Position numbers and translations under genes: made by a program. The notes beneath the pieces were generated by a model that was not told the origin of the DNA, ran no database searches, and was given only the letters and a program-made list of their open reading frames with translations. A DNA stretch of 64,000 nucleotides from Malachius bipustulatus. Its lineage: Eukaryota > Arthropoda > Insecta > Coleoptera > Melyridae. The stretch is from positions 37,917,579 to 37,981,578 of the forward strand of contig OU342638.1 of the NCBI GenBank assembly GCA_910589415.1. Reading direction: 5' to 3'. Numbering within the stretch: position 1 is the first letter of the stretch; every line of letters begins with the position of its first letter. Shown one piece after another: positions 36,839-47,929 of this stretch.

Positions 36839-38370
36839 GCTTGAGAGCATGTTTGAGCGCTTTATTTGCCAAAACTACTTCGGAGAATTTTGAAAATGGA
36901 AAAACGAGTTCCCTCGTTTTAAGCGGCATAAATAAAAATTACTTATCTTCAGGCATTCAGAAAAAATCGCGTTAATTCGTTTGAAATTGTTGAACAATTT
37001 TGTTTAATCATTTTTAAGACTCCTCAGCTATCCGTCTATAATACTTAGATAAGAGAGATTGAGTGAGAAAATTTAATAATATTTTTTGTATTGCTGCGCT
37101 AAATTCCGAGCAAACGTGAGCAGCTGTCAATAATTTGCATCATCCTCATTATAATAATTTATCTGCACATCATGCACATCACACGTTTTTAGACCCCTCT
37201 CATTTCCAGAGCATGCTAGATCTCTCCTCTAGGTAGGTAGGTAAAAGTACGCAAAATGAAAAGGGTTCCGCGTATATGCGTATGTGTGCTCATAGTCTCG
37301 AATGACACCTCAGGTATTTCGTGGTAAAGGTGCGCGACATGTTTAGACTCCTTTCGGTAATCTTATAGGTCAAACATCTGCGAGCAGGTAAATGATTAAT
37401 AAAAAAAAACTCCGACCGAAGGGCTTCCTCCCTTCTTCTTCACTTCGGAGACGGGGTCGGTTTTCTGGTCTTGGGAAAGTCTGCACGGCGATACGGTCCC
37501 TCGGCTACCTGACCCGTTCCGTGCTTATTTGTTATTTTATATTTTGATAAATGATACGTTCTCGGCGTTCGGGTACCTATAATGTGGATATTCTACCTTT
37601 TCTCTATTGTTGAATCGTAGATGTATAATTTATTTTAATGCACCTCTATCATCTACCTAAAGGGAAAGGATTAGGTAGGATCGAGTCGAGTGCATGGTAG
37701 AGGGAAGAAGTCATTTTGTTGAAAAAAAATCCGGTGTTCGGTTTCCATCATGGGAATTGTTTCGGAATTAATTTCTATAAAACAGGAATTTTGTGCTACT
37801 TAACATAACGGACGTTGTTTATAAAAAAAATCTTCAAAAAGGACGAACTGTTTCGTAGTTATTATGATAATCAGAAAAGTGGCCATAAGCACAACAGACC
37901 CGGCGGGGGAGAAGCCGACCCCCCCCCTCCCCTTTTAAGTTTCAACCAAGAAAACCGTTCCCCGGACAAAATGACTCAACGTTGAAGAATCAATTCAATG
38001 CTGGAGAGGCGATTCGAAGCTGAGTGAGATAATCGATTCAATATGGAGCCTGAGAGAGCCATTTATTCCTTATCAACTCAGGTCAGCTCAGTTTTCATCG
38101 AAAAGGTTAGCTAATTTTTTGACAACCCAGCAGTCAGCTCAGTTTTTGACAATCTAGGTCAGCTCATTGTTTGATAAAGCGCTTAATTCTTTGACAAGAT
38201 TAATCGCTGGGAAAAAATGAATTAATCTGGATTGAGAAAAAATACAAACCTCAGCAGGACAATATTGTTCGATTTTCCTGATTTTCCTACTTTTCCGTGT
38301 AAAAATACGCTGTACAAAAGGTATTTTGTACAATGGTACAAAAAGGTATAATAGACCACCTTCATCATCT
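36839..38370. other. Spacer between the two HSE-like half arrays
   Basis: Mostly unique sequence, GC-richer at 37400-37540 with a C-run near 37920. A short GGTCAGCTCA minisatellite run lies near 38080-38180. Nothing coding was recognised. Confidence 0.5.
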
Positions 38371-38378
38371 TTCAAAAA

Positions 38379-39852
38379 TTCTAGAACATTCTCCTTGCGT
38401 TATCGTAGAAAATAGGGAACAAAGTAATTTGAATCGAGTGATTCTAGAATGTTCTCTGCGAGTGATGTTCTCTGACTAAAAATAGGCGTCCATGGTATGA
38501 TAAAAATATAATAGAGAGCGTCTCAAAATATTCACGAGAATTCTAGAAGGTTCTCGATAAGGACCAGGTAATCGAACGATTCTAGATTGTTCTTCAGCGT
38601 TGTTCCCAATGTAGTTTTCAACACAAATCCTGCAAAATAGAGGACAAAGCAAACGAATGATTCCAGAATGTTCTCCTTTCGTTATCGTAGAAAATAGGGG
38701 ACAAAGTAATTGAATCGAATGATTCTAGAATGTTCTTTATGAGTGATGTTTTCTAAGAATAGTCTATGACTAAAAATAAGCGTCCACGGTATGATAAAAG
38801 TATAATAGAGAGAGAGCGTCTCAATATATTCTCGAGAATTCTAGAATGTTACATTTTCCATTATCATGGAAAGTAGTGACTAAGGCAATCTAATGATTCT
38901 AGAATGTTTTCTATTTTTCCATTCAGTGTCTGAAGATATGTCAGGCTGATTTTTCATCTATTGCTCGGATGAATTTAAAATTAGATCAACTAACGGACTG
39001 ATTCGTTCCGATTTTCCATAAAATTGTACAAAAAAAAACGCTAAAATCGAGTTTTCTGGCTAAAAATAGACGTCCATGGTGAAATAAAATTATAACAGGG
39101 CTCTTTAACATGTTCTAGAGAATTCTAGAATGTTCTCGTTCCATTATCATTGAAAATATTGAATAAAGGTAATCGAATGATTCTAGAATGTTCTCCAATG
39201 ATGTCTATATGTAGTTTTCAATTCTCTCTTTCTATACTCGTCGAGAATGGACTAATTTATTCCCATTTTTTCAAAAAAACTGTTAAAAATCGACTGTTCT
39301 GACTAAAAATATGAGTTCATATGCCACAAGAAAAGTATAATAGGATGGCTTGAGGTGTTTTAAAGAATTCTAGAATGTTCCCGTTTCGTTATCGCGGAGA
39401 ATAGAGAACGAGGTAATCGAACGATTCTAGAATGTTCTCCAACGTTGCCTCCAATAAAGTTTTGAACGTTTTCTAACTAATTGTGAAAAAAGAGGACACA
39501 GGAACGAAATGATTCTAGAATATTCGCTGATATTGCCTTTAAAATGTAGTTTTCAACGTTCCTGTTGAGAACGGGGAATAATCTAGAAAGATTAAGCGCC
39601 AAGTGAACGAAAGGCACATGTTACATGTTTACAGGATGTACTCTGGACTATAATCTCTTCCTGATCGTGTTGAATAGAAAAAAAATCTCCAAAGTAGATT
39701 TCAACAACCTATCATCGAGAATAAAGTGATAAAGAGATAATAATCTCTTCCCAATTGTGTAGAATAATAGAGAAAAAAATGATCGAACAATTCTTTCTTT
39801 TATCGTGAAGAATAAAGGACAAAGTGATCCTACGATTCTAGAATGTTCTCGA
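38379..39852 (-). repeat. Heat-shock-element-like array, inverted right half
   Basis: ATTCTAGAATGTTCT-type sites (inverse of the left half) retaining TTCnnGAAnnTTC occur at about 38379, 38442, 38540, 38661, 38723, 39123, 39181, 39367, 39425, 39513 and 39837. The last extends to a fourth GAA. Associated motifs are also inverted relative to the left half: GGCGTCCATGGTATGAT and CAACACAAATCCTG. The two halves therefore form a long imperfect inverted repeat around a spacer of about 1.5 kb. Confidence 0.88.
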
Positions 39853-40084
39853 ATGTCACATGTTTGAAAGATACGTAACGATTCCCTTTTCGTGAAAATA
39901 AAGAGCGCCCTGATGTTAATTTCAGACAGTTTTTTTGACGTAGACGATTCTTTAATGGTTCCATTTGTATATTCCTAGAATACCCATAGCTCTATCTTAG
40001 GGACGTTTAATTATCTGACAGTATAAGAGTCATTTGGACAAGTTTTCTGGAAAAATACTATTTTTAAAACGCGCGGAATGCTTT

Positions 40085-40165
40085 TATAGTCCAACCCAAG
40101 AGTTTGGTCGAATTTCGATCATTTTTGCTGCTACATCCTCTTGGCGTACCTCAAGGTCAGCTCCA
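40085..40165 (+). pseudogene. RT motif-B fragment fused to minisatellite
   Basis: Reads PLGVPQGQLQ, preceded by a KSLV/RSFLLL-like context as in the pre-motif-B region. Immediately after the glycine the frame runs into the GAGCTGACC-type minisatellite. It is in the opposite orientation to the fragment at 35290-35360, so the two bracket the HSE-like array. Confidence 0.65.
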
Positions 40166-41720
40166 GGCTGGCCTGAGTCCATAAAAATGATCTGGTCCGA
40201 GTCTATAAACAAGTCAGCTCATTTTCTATGGACTCGGGTCAGTTGGTTTTTTATGGACTCAGGTTAGCTCAGTTTTATGGACTCAGGTCAGCTCAGTTTT
40301 ATGGACTCGGGTCAGCTCAGTTTTATGGACTCAGGTCAGCTCATTTTTATGAACAATTCATGAAAACGAGCTGACTTAAGTCCACAAATATTGATCTAAC
40401 CCAAGTCTTTCAAAAATGAGCTGACCCGAGTCCATAAAACTGAGCTCACCTGAGTCCATAAAAAAGGAGCAGGCCTGAGTTCGTAAAAAAATGAACTGGC
40501 CTAAGTCCATAAATTGGGGCTGAGCTGAGTCCATAAAAAATATCTGACCAGGGTTTGGGTGTATAAAAATGGACAAAGTTTTGTATGGACTTATTGTATT
40601 GAGATATTTTTTATGGACTCAGCTCAGCCCAAATTTATGGACTTAGGCCAGTTCATTTTTTATGGACTCAGGTTAGCTCATTTTCCATCAACTCTGGCCA
40701 GTTAAAGTTTTATGGACCAGGTCAGCTCATTTTTATGGACTCAGATCAGCTCATTTTTAACCAAATCAGACCATAAAAAAATTAGATTTTCATGGAGAAA
40801 TTGTTCGCGCGAAAATTAAAAAAAAAAACATAAAGAGAGAGTACTTATAACTTCTCTTTAAAAAGCTCAAAAGCTCCAATATTTGCATTGAAGGATATAA
40901 AGAAGCAAAATTTTCAGACGACTTACGGATGGCAAAATAGTGAGCAGAAATTATGGAAAAAAAGTGGAAACTCTTAAAAAAAAGATACTTAGAATGGGAA
41001 TGGGGAGGATGGATTAAGAACTAACAAAAAAAAAAGCACACAGAAAATGAATTAACCTGAATTGATGATAAGTAAGCTGACACCACAGCTGAGAAAAAAC
41101 GAGCAAATCCCAAATCCGAGTCCATAAAAAATGAGCTAACCTGCATCCATAAAAAAGGAGCTGACCTGAGTCCATAAAAAAATAGCTGACCAGGGTTTGG
41201 GTATATAGACGAAGTTTTGTATGGATTTCAGGCTAAATAATTTTTTATGGACTCAGGTTAGTTCATTTTCGATCAACTCTGGTCAGTTTAATTTCTATGG
41301 ACCCAGGTCAGCTCGTTTTTATGGACTCAAGTCAGCTCATTTTTAACCAAATGGATTCGTAAAAAATTGATTTTCTTGGAAATCTTTTGAGTTGAAACTT
41401 AGAAAAAACGTAAAGGCTCGAAAGCAAGTATCCTACTCTTCAAACGATTTTCTAAACGAGCACTTACTCCGTTAATTTGATTCGTCTCCACTGATTTGAA
41501 TGGTAAGAATTTTCACATAAACAAGTATAACGGAAAAATTGTGCGTGGAACCAGAAACTACGCATTTCAAGTCTTTCAAAAATGAGCTGACCCGAGTCCA
41601 TAAAACTGAGCTCACCTGAGTCCATAAAAAAGGAGCAGGCCTGAGTTCGTAAAATTAGCGGACCTGAGTCCATAAAAAAGAGTTGGCCCGAGTCCATAAA
41701 ATGAGCTGACCCTAGTGATA
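40150..41720. repeat. GAGCTGACC minisatellite cluster with duplicated inserts
   Basis: Units switch strand several times: plus near 40170, minus near 40220-40350, plus near 40380-40540, minus near 40610-40760, plus near 41080-41190, minus near 41240-41350, plus near 41580-41720. The unique inserts copy those at 28.6-30.1 kb: 40540-40620 matches 28985-29060, 40770-41110 matches 29170-29530, and 41350-41560 matches 29870-30085. This is a segmental duplication of about 1.5 kb with internal deletions. Confidence 0.85.
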
Positions 41721-41889
41721 AATAAGCTGGCCTGAGGGAAAAAAGAACTGATCTGAGTCTCTTCTTATCACCTTACGGCACTCCACGATGGTTTTTCTAC
41801 CTTTTTTGAGTAAATCTGTCTTAAATCTCAAAATTTTAAAGGTTTTAAATAATCCAGGGCGTCTTATTTCACACATCATGAATTAATTA

Positions 41890-42180
41890 AAATGGATCAA
41901 ATCTGAAGATATTATCTTGAATAGTGGTACTATTTTTAAAACGTGCGGTATGCTTTTATAACTGAAACCAAGAGTTTGGTGAAATTTTGATCATTTTTCC
42001 TACTACATTCTATTGGAGTACCTCACGGTCTCAATTTAGAGCCGATATTATTTTCGATTGTTATTATTGAAACTAAGAGCTTATTCCAATTTCTATTATC
42101 TGACAGCAGGGGTACCTCAAGGTTGCAATTTATAACCGTTAATGTTTTAACAATTTTTATTAATATTGTTTTTTTTATTT
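41890..42180 (+). pseudogene. Two tandem RT motif-B fragments
   Basis: The first (41998-42060) reads IGVPHGLNLEPILFSIVII. The second (42108-42170) reads GVPQGCNL-stop-PLMF. Each follows an AAGAGTTTGGT segment or similar, also seen at 42186 and 40096, so a repeat of about 100-190 bp carrying the motif-B core has been duplicated. Confidence 0.7.
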
Positions 42181-42935
42181 GAAACAAAGAGTTTGGTTTA
42201 ATTATCTCTTTCAATGGTTCGATTTTATGATCTCTTAAATTTATTAGAACAGATAAATTGAACCGTTACAAAATCTTAATATTTTGATGTCTACTAATAA
42301 AAGAATACTTCAGCAACCCGTAAAATCCTAAAAAAATGACCTCTCGACTCGACCAAACCATCCGTTAAGAAAATTTCTCACATTATATCAAACCACTTCA
42401 ACAAATTCTCACTTTTTTATGATGAAACCCTCTTCTATTATGCGCGCACACAGTCACAATAAGGCCACTTAAACGATCCCATTAGTCCCTATTTAAGACC
42501 CAAAAAAGATCAATTTCCGCGATATCACACTTGAACTGTCTAAAAAAAAACCACTTCTGCATATCCAGTCTGTGAAACGCAATTGGCAGCGGTCGAGATA
42601 TATCGGCTTTTTTATGTAAAAAGGAGCGGAAAAAAAAACGCATCTAATAAAGTGGCCGGCCAGCCCTAGCCGCATCTAGTTTGGATCCGCGCACCCCAAT
42701 GACAAATAGACTTTAAAACGGGGGTCAGTTGCCCTGCAACAACAACAACAAGAGATGATCTACGATCTAGAGGTGTTAAAAGGCGAAGAAATAAACCGCG
42801 GGAGGTCCGTAATATGCCATCATACGGTATGTTTGAGCGGTGTTGCCGGTTCACGCTCTTGCTACTACTTAGGGTGACTTCAAGTCTCCTTAGACCTTTC
42901 GTCTTTTCCGCTAGTTAAATTGTTTCCTTCCAAAG
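42181..42935. other. Unique DNA, no gene seen
   Basis: AT-rich to 42600, then GC-richer to 42860 with an AAC triplet run near 42738. The 60-62 codon minus-strand frames show no recognisable domain. Confidence 0.45.
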
Positions 42936-42937
42936 AG

Positions 42938-43000
42938 AAGAATAAAAATCGAAAATATTATTGGTTAAAAATTGAGACCTTGAGGTACTCCAAAAGGATG
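42938..43000 (-). pseudogene. RT motif-B fragment
   Basis: The minus strand reads FGVPQGLNF-stop-PIIFSIFIL, close to the fragment at 35290-35360 (shared CATCCT.TTGGAGTACCTCAA) and evidently of the same origin. Confidence 0.75.
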
Positions 43001-44640
43001 TTGATGCTGAAAAATTATTGTGATAGTCCGCAGGCTTAAAAAATTAATCTCTGAACCAATTAGATGATCGTATCCAGTTTCATGAAGCAAAAATTTCGGA
43101 AGATGTTGAATTTTTTTTGACAAATCAAACTAGACACATAATGGAAGTGCCTTTTTGTATTTTTTTATGTAGTTCTGTATGTAAATGTGAATTTTTTATC
43201 AAAAATATAATTTTTGGTAAAGTGAAAGCACTATTTATGTCAATGGCTAAATGCACAAGTGTGCTCAGGCCATTATAGTAGAAGCAGAGAAATCAGGTTA
43301 GATAATGTTTTGTCAATCCAGGTCAGCTCATTTTTCAGCCAATTCTCATAGCAAAATCCTGATTGGAGAAAAAAATTGTTAAACCGCCTTCAATTAATAT
43401 ATAATAAATATTAGCACAATCTGGCTGCAATATTAAACAAAAAAACAACATTACTCTGGTTTGAGTAATTCAACCCCTTTCTTTCATTCTCCTTCCAAGT
43501 CGATTTTTCAACACTAAACTAAAGTTTAAGGGTCGAAAAAATAGGAACAGGGCAGCTATAAAAATAAATCCAACCTGGCAACAGGGGGAGCACCTATTAA
43601 ATGCGGTCCAGAAGCCAGAAGCTACTACCGACTGATCCCGATCCCGTTGTTAGGCCTCGAGATAGGTCTCGTCTAAGCCTACTAGATAAACATATTATGG
43701 TCCAGCGCCAATGGATATAGGGCCTGTGGTCAACCCCTGACCATTATCCACCTGTCACCTGTCACAACATATTTCACGGGACTTGACACGTAGGTAAAGC
43801 AGCAGCACTAGCACTAGCACTAGCACCACCACCACCACGGTTGGCTATTTTTTTATTTTTTATAAGCGAATGTCAAAAGTTTAAGAAGGCGAGCGAGATT
43901 CGAACTCAGTTCTCACAGAAGTTACAGTAGAAGTGGGTCCTCTTATTAGATTTAGACGATCTTTGAATTTATTAAAAAAAAAAAATAACGAAGTGTACCC
44001 ACATCCACATGAAAGATGAAATAATGAAAGACGAAATTAAGCAACGTATCAGCTAAGCAGCTCAGAGAGTGTTAATTCTGAAGGAATCCCATCGAAAACG
44101 GCTCGTTTAACATTTAATTTTATTACACATATTATTTGATCTTCGGTCGTAAAATCGTCCGCAGCCATTTCACATATTTGCGTCCCTAATTGCCCGCAAT
44201 TAAATCAACAGTAAAGTTCAAATAATGATATTTTCTAACAGCTTCTCCGCGATGCTTGTAAGCTTTTGTAGCTTGTAGAGGTAATAAGGAGCGTTGCGCG
44301 TTGTTCCTACCTACTAAACCGTTAAAACGAACCGAAAAAACTTCCGTTAGCATTAGGTAGGTATATACAATTATTTTACTGCGCTCCCAAAGTTCATATA
44401 TCGTCATTATTACTATTATGATAGCACATATTATTACTTACCTATAGGTAGACGAGCGTGTGTGTGAGTGTGTATGTGCGCTCAATTAACATATGTGACA
44501 ATCGAGTACCGTGTGCATGTGTGCGCGCCATAGATATACAATCAATCATTCGTTTGGTACCGGGGTCCCTGGTACTTTTTACTGGTACATTGGCGTAGAT
44601 CCATGCACGATAATAGAACCAGAACCTCGAAAAATTTTGG
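43001..44640. other. Low-repeat DNA, no gene seen
   Basis: One isolated minisatellite unit (AATCCAGGTCAGCTCATTTTT) lies near 43316. An AGCACT hexamer and CACCAC run lie at 43801-43838, and a GTGTGTGAGTGTGTATGTG tract near 44458. GCGAGATTCGAACTC at about 43896 resembles an inverted tRNA T-arm, but no cloverleaf could be assembled around it. Confidence 0.45.
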
Positions 44641-45830
44641 GTTGACAAAAACTGATCTGACCTACGCTGAGGAAGGCTGAGCTGATCTGAGTTCATAAAA
44701 ATTAACAAGCCTGTCGTAATAAAAAACGATCTGACCTGAGTATAAAAATTGACCTGACCTGAGTCCATAAAAATGAGCTGACCTGAGTCCATAAAAATGA
44801 GCTGACCTGAGTCCATAAAAATTGAGCTGACCTGAGTCCATAAAAATAGCTGACCTGAGTCCATAAAAATGAGCTGACCTGAGTCCATAAAAAAATAGCT
44901 GACCTTAGTCCATAAAAATGAGCTGACCTGAGTCCATAAAAATTGAGCTGACCTGAGTCCATAAAAAATAGCTGACCTGAGTCCATAAAAATGAGCTGAC
45001 CTGAGTCCATAAAAATGAGCTGACCTGAGTCCATAAAAATTGAGCTGATCTGAGTCCATAAAAAATAGCTGACCTGAGTCCATAAAAATGAGCTGACCTG
45101 AGTCCATAAAAATGAGCTGACCTGAGTCCATAAAATCTTAGCTGACCCGAGTCCATTAAAAAATTAGCTGACCTGAGTCCATAAAACTGAGCTGAAGTGA
45201 GTCCATAAAACTGAGCTACCTGAGTCCATAAAACTGAGCTATCTTAGTCCACAAAAAATGAGCTCACCGGAGTCCATAGGAAAAGAGCCGGCCTGAGTCC
45301 ATAAAAATGAGCTGGTCCGAGTCTATAAACAGGTCAGCTCATTTTCTGTGGACTCAGATCAGTTAGTTTTCTATGGGCTCGGGTCAGTTAGTTTTTATGG
45401 ACTCAGGCTAGCTCAGTTTTATGGACTCAGGTTAGATCAGTTTTATGGACTCAGGTTAGCTCAGTTTTATGGACTCGGGTCAGCTAATTTTTATTCACTC
45501 AGGTCAGCTCATTTTTATGGACTCAGGTCAGCTATTTTTTATGGACTCAGGTCAGCTCAATTTTTATGGACTCAGGTCAGCTCAGTTTTATGGACTCGGG
45601 TCAGCTCATTTTTATGAACAATTCATGAAAACGAGAGCTGACTTAAGTTCACAAATATTGATCTAACCCAAGTCTTTCAAAAATGAGCTGACCGAGTCCA
45701 CAAATCTGAGCTAACCTGAGTCCATAAAAAAAAGCTGGTCCGAGTCCATAAAATGAGCTAACACTAGTGCATGAAAAATGAGATGGTCTGAGGGGGAAAA
45801 AAGAGCTGGTCTGAGTCTCTTTATCACCCT
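44640..45830. repeat. 24-bp GAGCTGACCTGAGTCCATAAAAAT minisatellite
   Basis: About 25 plus-oriented units run from 44690 to 45310. The orientation then flips (TATGGACTCAGGTCAGCTC) from 45335 to 45615, and flips back at 45640-45800. Because 24 bp is eight codons, all frames stay open and yield repetitive peptides (MDSGQLIF, YGLRSAHF, LWTQVSSF). The 229-codon minus-strand frame at 44442-45131 is therefore not evidence of a gene. Confidence 0.93.
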
Positions 45831-46580
45831 GCGGTACTCCACGATAGTGTTTCTACCTTTTTTTAGTAAGCTTGTCTTAAATCTCAAAATTTTAAAGGTT
45901 TTAAATAATCGAGGGCGTCTCATTTCACCCTGCGGTACTCTTTCTGCGGCAATATTTCAGTTCCTTTGGTTACGAAGAAATAAAAAACGAGCCCTTCATA
46001 TGAATTAATTCAAATGGATCAAATCTTAAGATAGTTACGTTATCTTGAATACTGGAGTGTCTCTCGTACTATCCTACGGTACTCCAAGGTGTCTCTCATT
46101 GTCGCCAGCCTTTTATTGTTCTCAAAAAATAGCAATGAACATTATAAAAGATACTCTTCTTCGAGTAAATCTATCTCAAATCTCCAATTTTTAAAAAACA
46201 ATTTTAAATTTTAAAGATTTGAAATAACGAAGAATGTCTCATATCACCTTGCGGTACTCCATGGTGTCTCTTCAAAACACGATCACTGTTTCCTTGAGAA
46301 AACGACAAGGTTAGAAGAAAAAGTCGTTAAATCAAATAATTGACCTCAAATTTGACGAAATGTTTAAAAAAAATCGAGGGTGTCTCATATCCCCTTGCGG
46401 TACTCCATGGTGTGTCTCATAGAAATAGATCACTTTTCCTCAATAACTAAACGGATATGCCTTACTTCAAACCAAATCTTCTGAAATCGTCAGAAAATCA
46501 GCTTATCCTGAATTCTGAAATAATGGAGGGTATCTCATATCATATAACCTTGCGGTACTCCATTATGGTGCCGGTGTGGG
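45810..46580 (-). repeat. Tandem repeat of about 150 bp carrying a GVPQG (RT motif B) core
   Basis: CTTGCGGTACTCCATGGTGT-like cores occur near 45829, 45928, 46073, 46248, 46396 and 46551, with an outlier at 41770. Read on the minus strand these give GVPQGDMRHPRLF or close variants (GVPQGDKE, VPQGEMRRPRLF, GVPQGYMI). The first five residues match RT motif B, while the rest diverges from the usual GVPQGSxLGPLLF. The units share CTCATATCACC and a following AAATC/TTAAAT segment. Confidence 0.7.
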
Positions 46581-46589
46581 TATGTTGGT

Positions 46590-47900
46590 GTTGGTGCCGG
46601 CGCGACTTTTTTCCCTCTTTTCTCGAGGAAACGATGAAAGAGCAAATTATTAAACGGAAAAATTTAGTGAACCCTGACGAGGCGTCACTGCCGCTAACCG
46701 GTCGGAAGAACGCCATCGCCGATCGAGGTAATTGAAGGTACACACACCACAATACAAATTAGAGAAACTGTTCACGTTTAGATATTTATAAGTATATGAA
46801 ATTCTTGCGCTTTTTCCGTCCGATAAGGCATCGAGGTAATAATAATTCATCTATCGAGTACTTGGCGTTTTAAGAAGCGGCAAAAAGTGTGTCACACTCG
46901 CCCGTCGTCGTCGCTGACGTGAATATTATCGTAAGACACATTCGTTCAAATAATTACTGAATTACTCACTCACTCACCATGCAGTCAACACCATAGCACC
47001 GGCACCGACACACCTGTCACTCTACTCTATTCGCGATGTACTCGCTAAAATTACAATAAAAAAAAGGGCCGAAATAGCAATTAAGAGTACCGCAAGACTC
47101 AATTCCCCCGGCTTCATTTTTCCTGTTTAGAATTTATTTGTTTCTTGCTTTTTTGTATTTTTTAGTTAAACTAATAACTTTGCTTACTACTTTATTGCTT
47201 GAAATAATAAATTTTCTAATCGTTAGTCTTGGATTGGACAAGTAGGTATGGTATATTAAATGAGCAGATCCAGATCATCCTGATAGAGAAGTCTACTCTA
47301 CAACAAGCACTAGCACCAGCACCAGCTGCATTAGAGCGCACGATCGGGCTTCAGTAGGAGCAGCAGCAACAGGTGTCGTTATTATTGTCGCTCGTTTGTG
47401 TATAAGTTGCATGCGAGAGAGAGAGAGACGGAGAGCGTACGGGAATCTTATTAAATTAATTTCGAAGGATGCGTAATTTTTTAATTAAAATGTGGAATGC
47501 AACCGTACCGATGACTATATTTATAATAACGACAATAATATAAAATTCATTTTATTGCCCGTCCATTTCCTGTACAGATCGTGCTGTTAAATTTTAATTA
47601 TTTAGGACGTATTGTTAGAATGAATAACGCGTCGTCGATTTTTTCATTTTTTTTATTTACCTATGATACTCTATCTTTATTAGTATTTAGTACCTACAGG
47701 TGAGTTGATGAGAGAGAATTTGTCATTTTTTTACATTGATTGATGATGGGACTCCACCTCATTATACTTGTACTATTTCTAATATAATCGATACATATTA
47801 ATATGCACATCATTTGGATACATTTGGATTTGGATATAAATCGAGTGGTACATTTCAAAAATTGTCAAAAATATGATCGAGTGAATGATACTAATATGCT
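46590..47900. other. Low-repeat DNA with one RT motif-B fragment
   Basis: Near 47084-47140 the plus strand reads VPQDSIPPASFFLFRIY, a weak RT motif-B relic facing away from the minus-strand fragments upstream. AGCACTAGCACCAGCACCAG lies near 47306 and a GA tract near 47417. No intact gene was recognised. Confidence 0.5.
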
Positions 47901-47929
47901 ATGGAATGCTGTGGAAATGAAATTCTCAT

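Noticed and set aside
43880..43930. GCGAGATTCGAACTC resembling an inverted tRNA T-arm
   Set aside because: No acceptor stem, anticodon arm or D-arm at proper spacing. At most a decayed tRNA-derived SINE piece.
44442..45131. 229-codon minus-strand open frame with MDSGQLIF-type repeats
   Set aside because: It is the 24-bp minisatellite read in a frame that cannot close because the period is eight codons. All three frames and neighbouring arrays give equivalent repetitive peptides.
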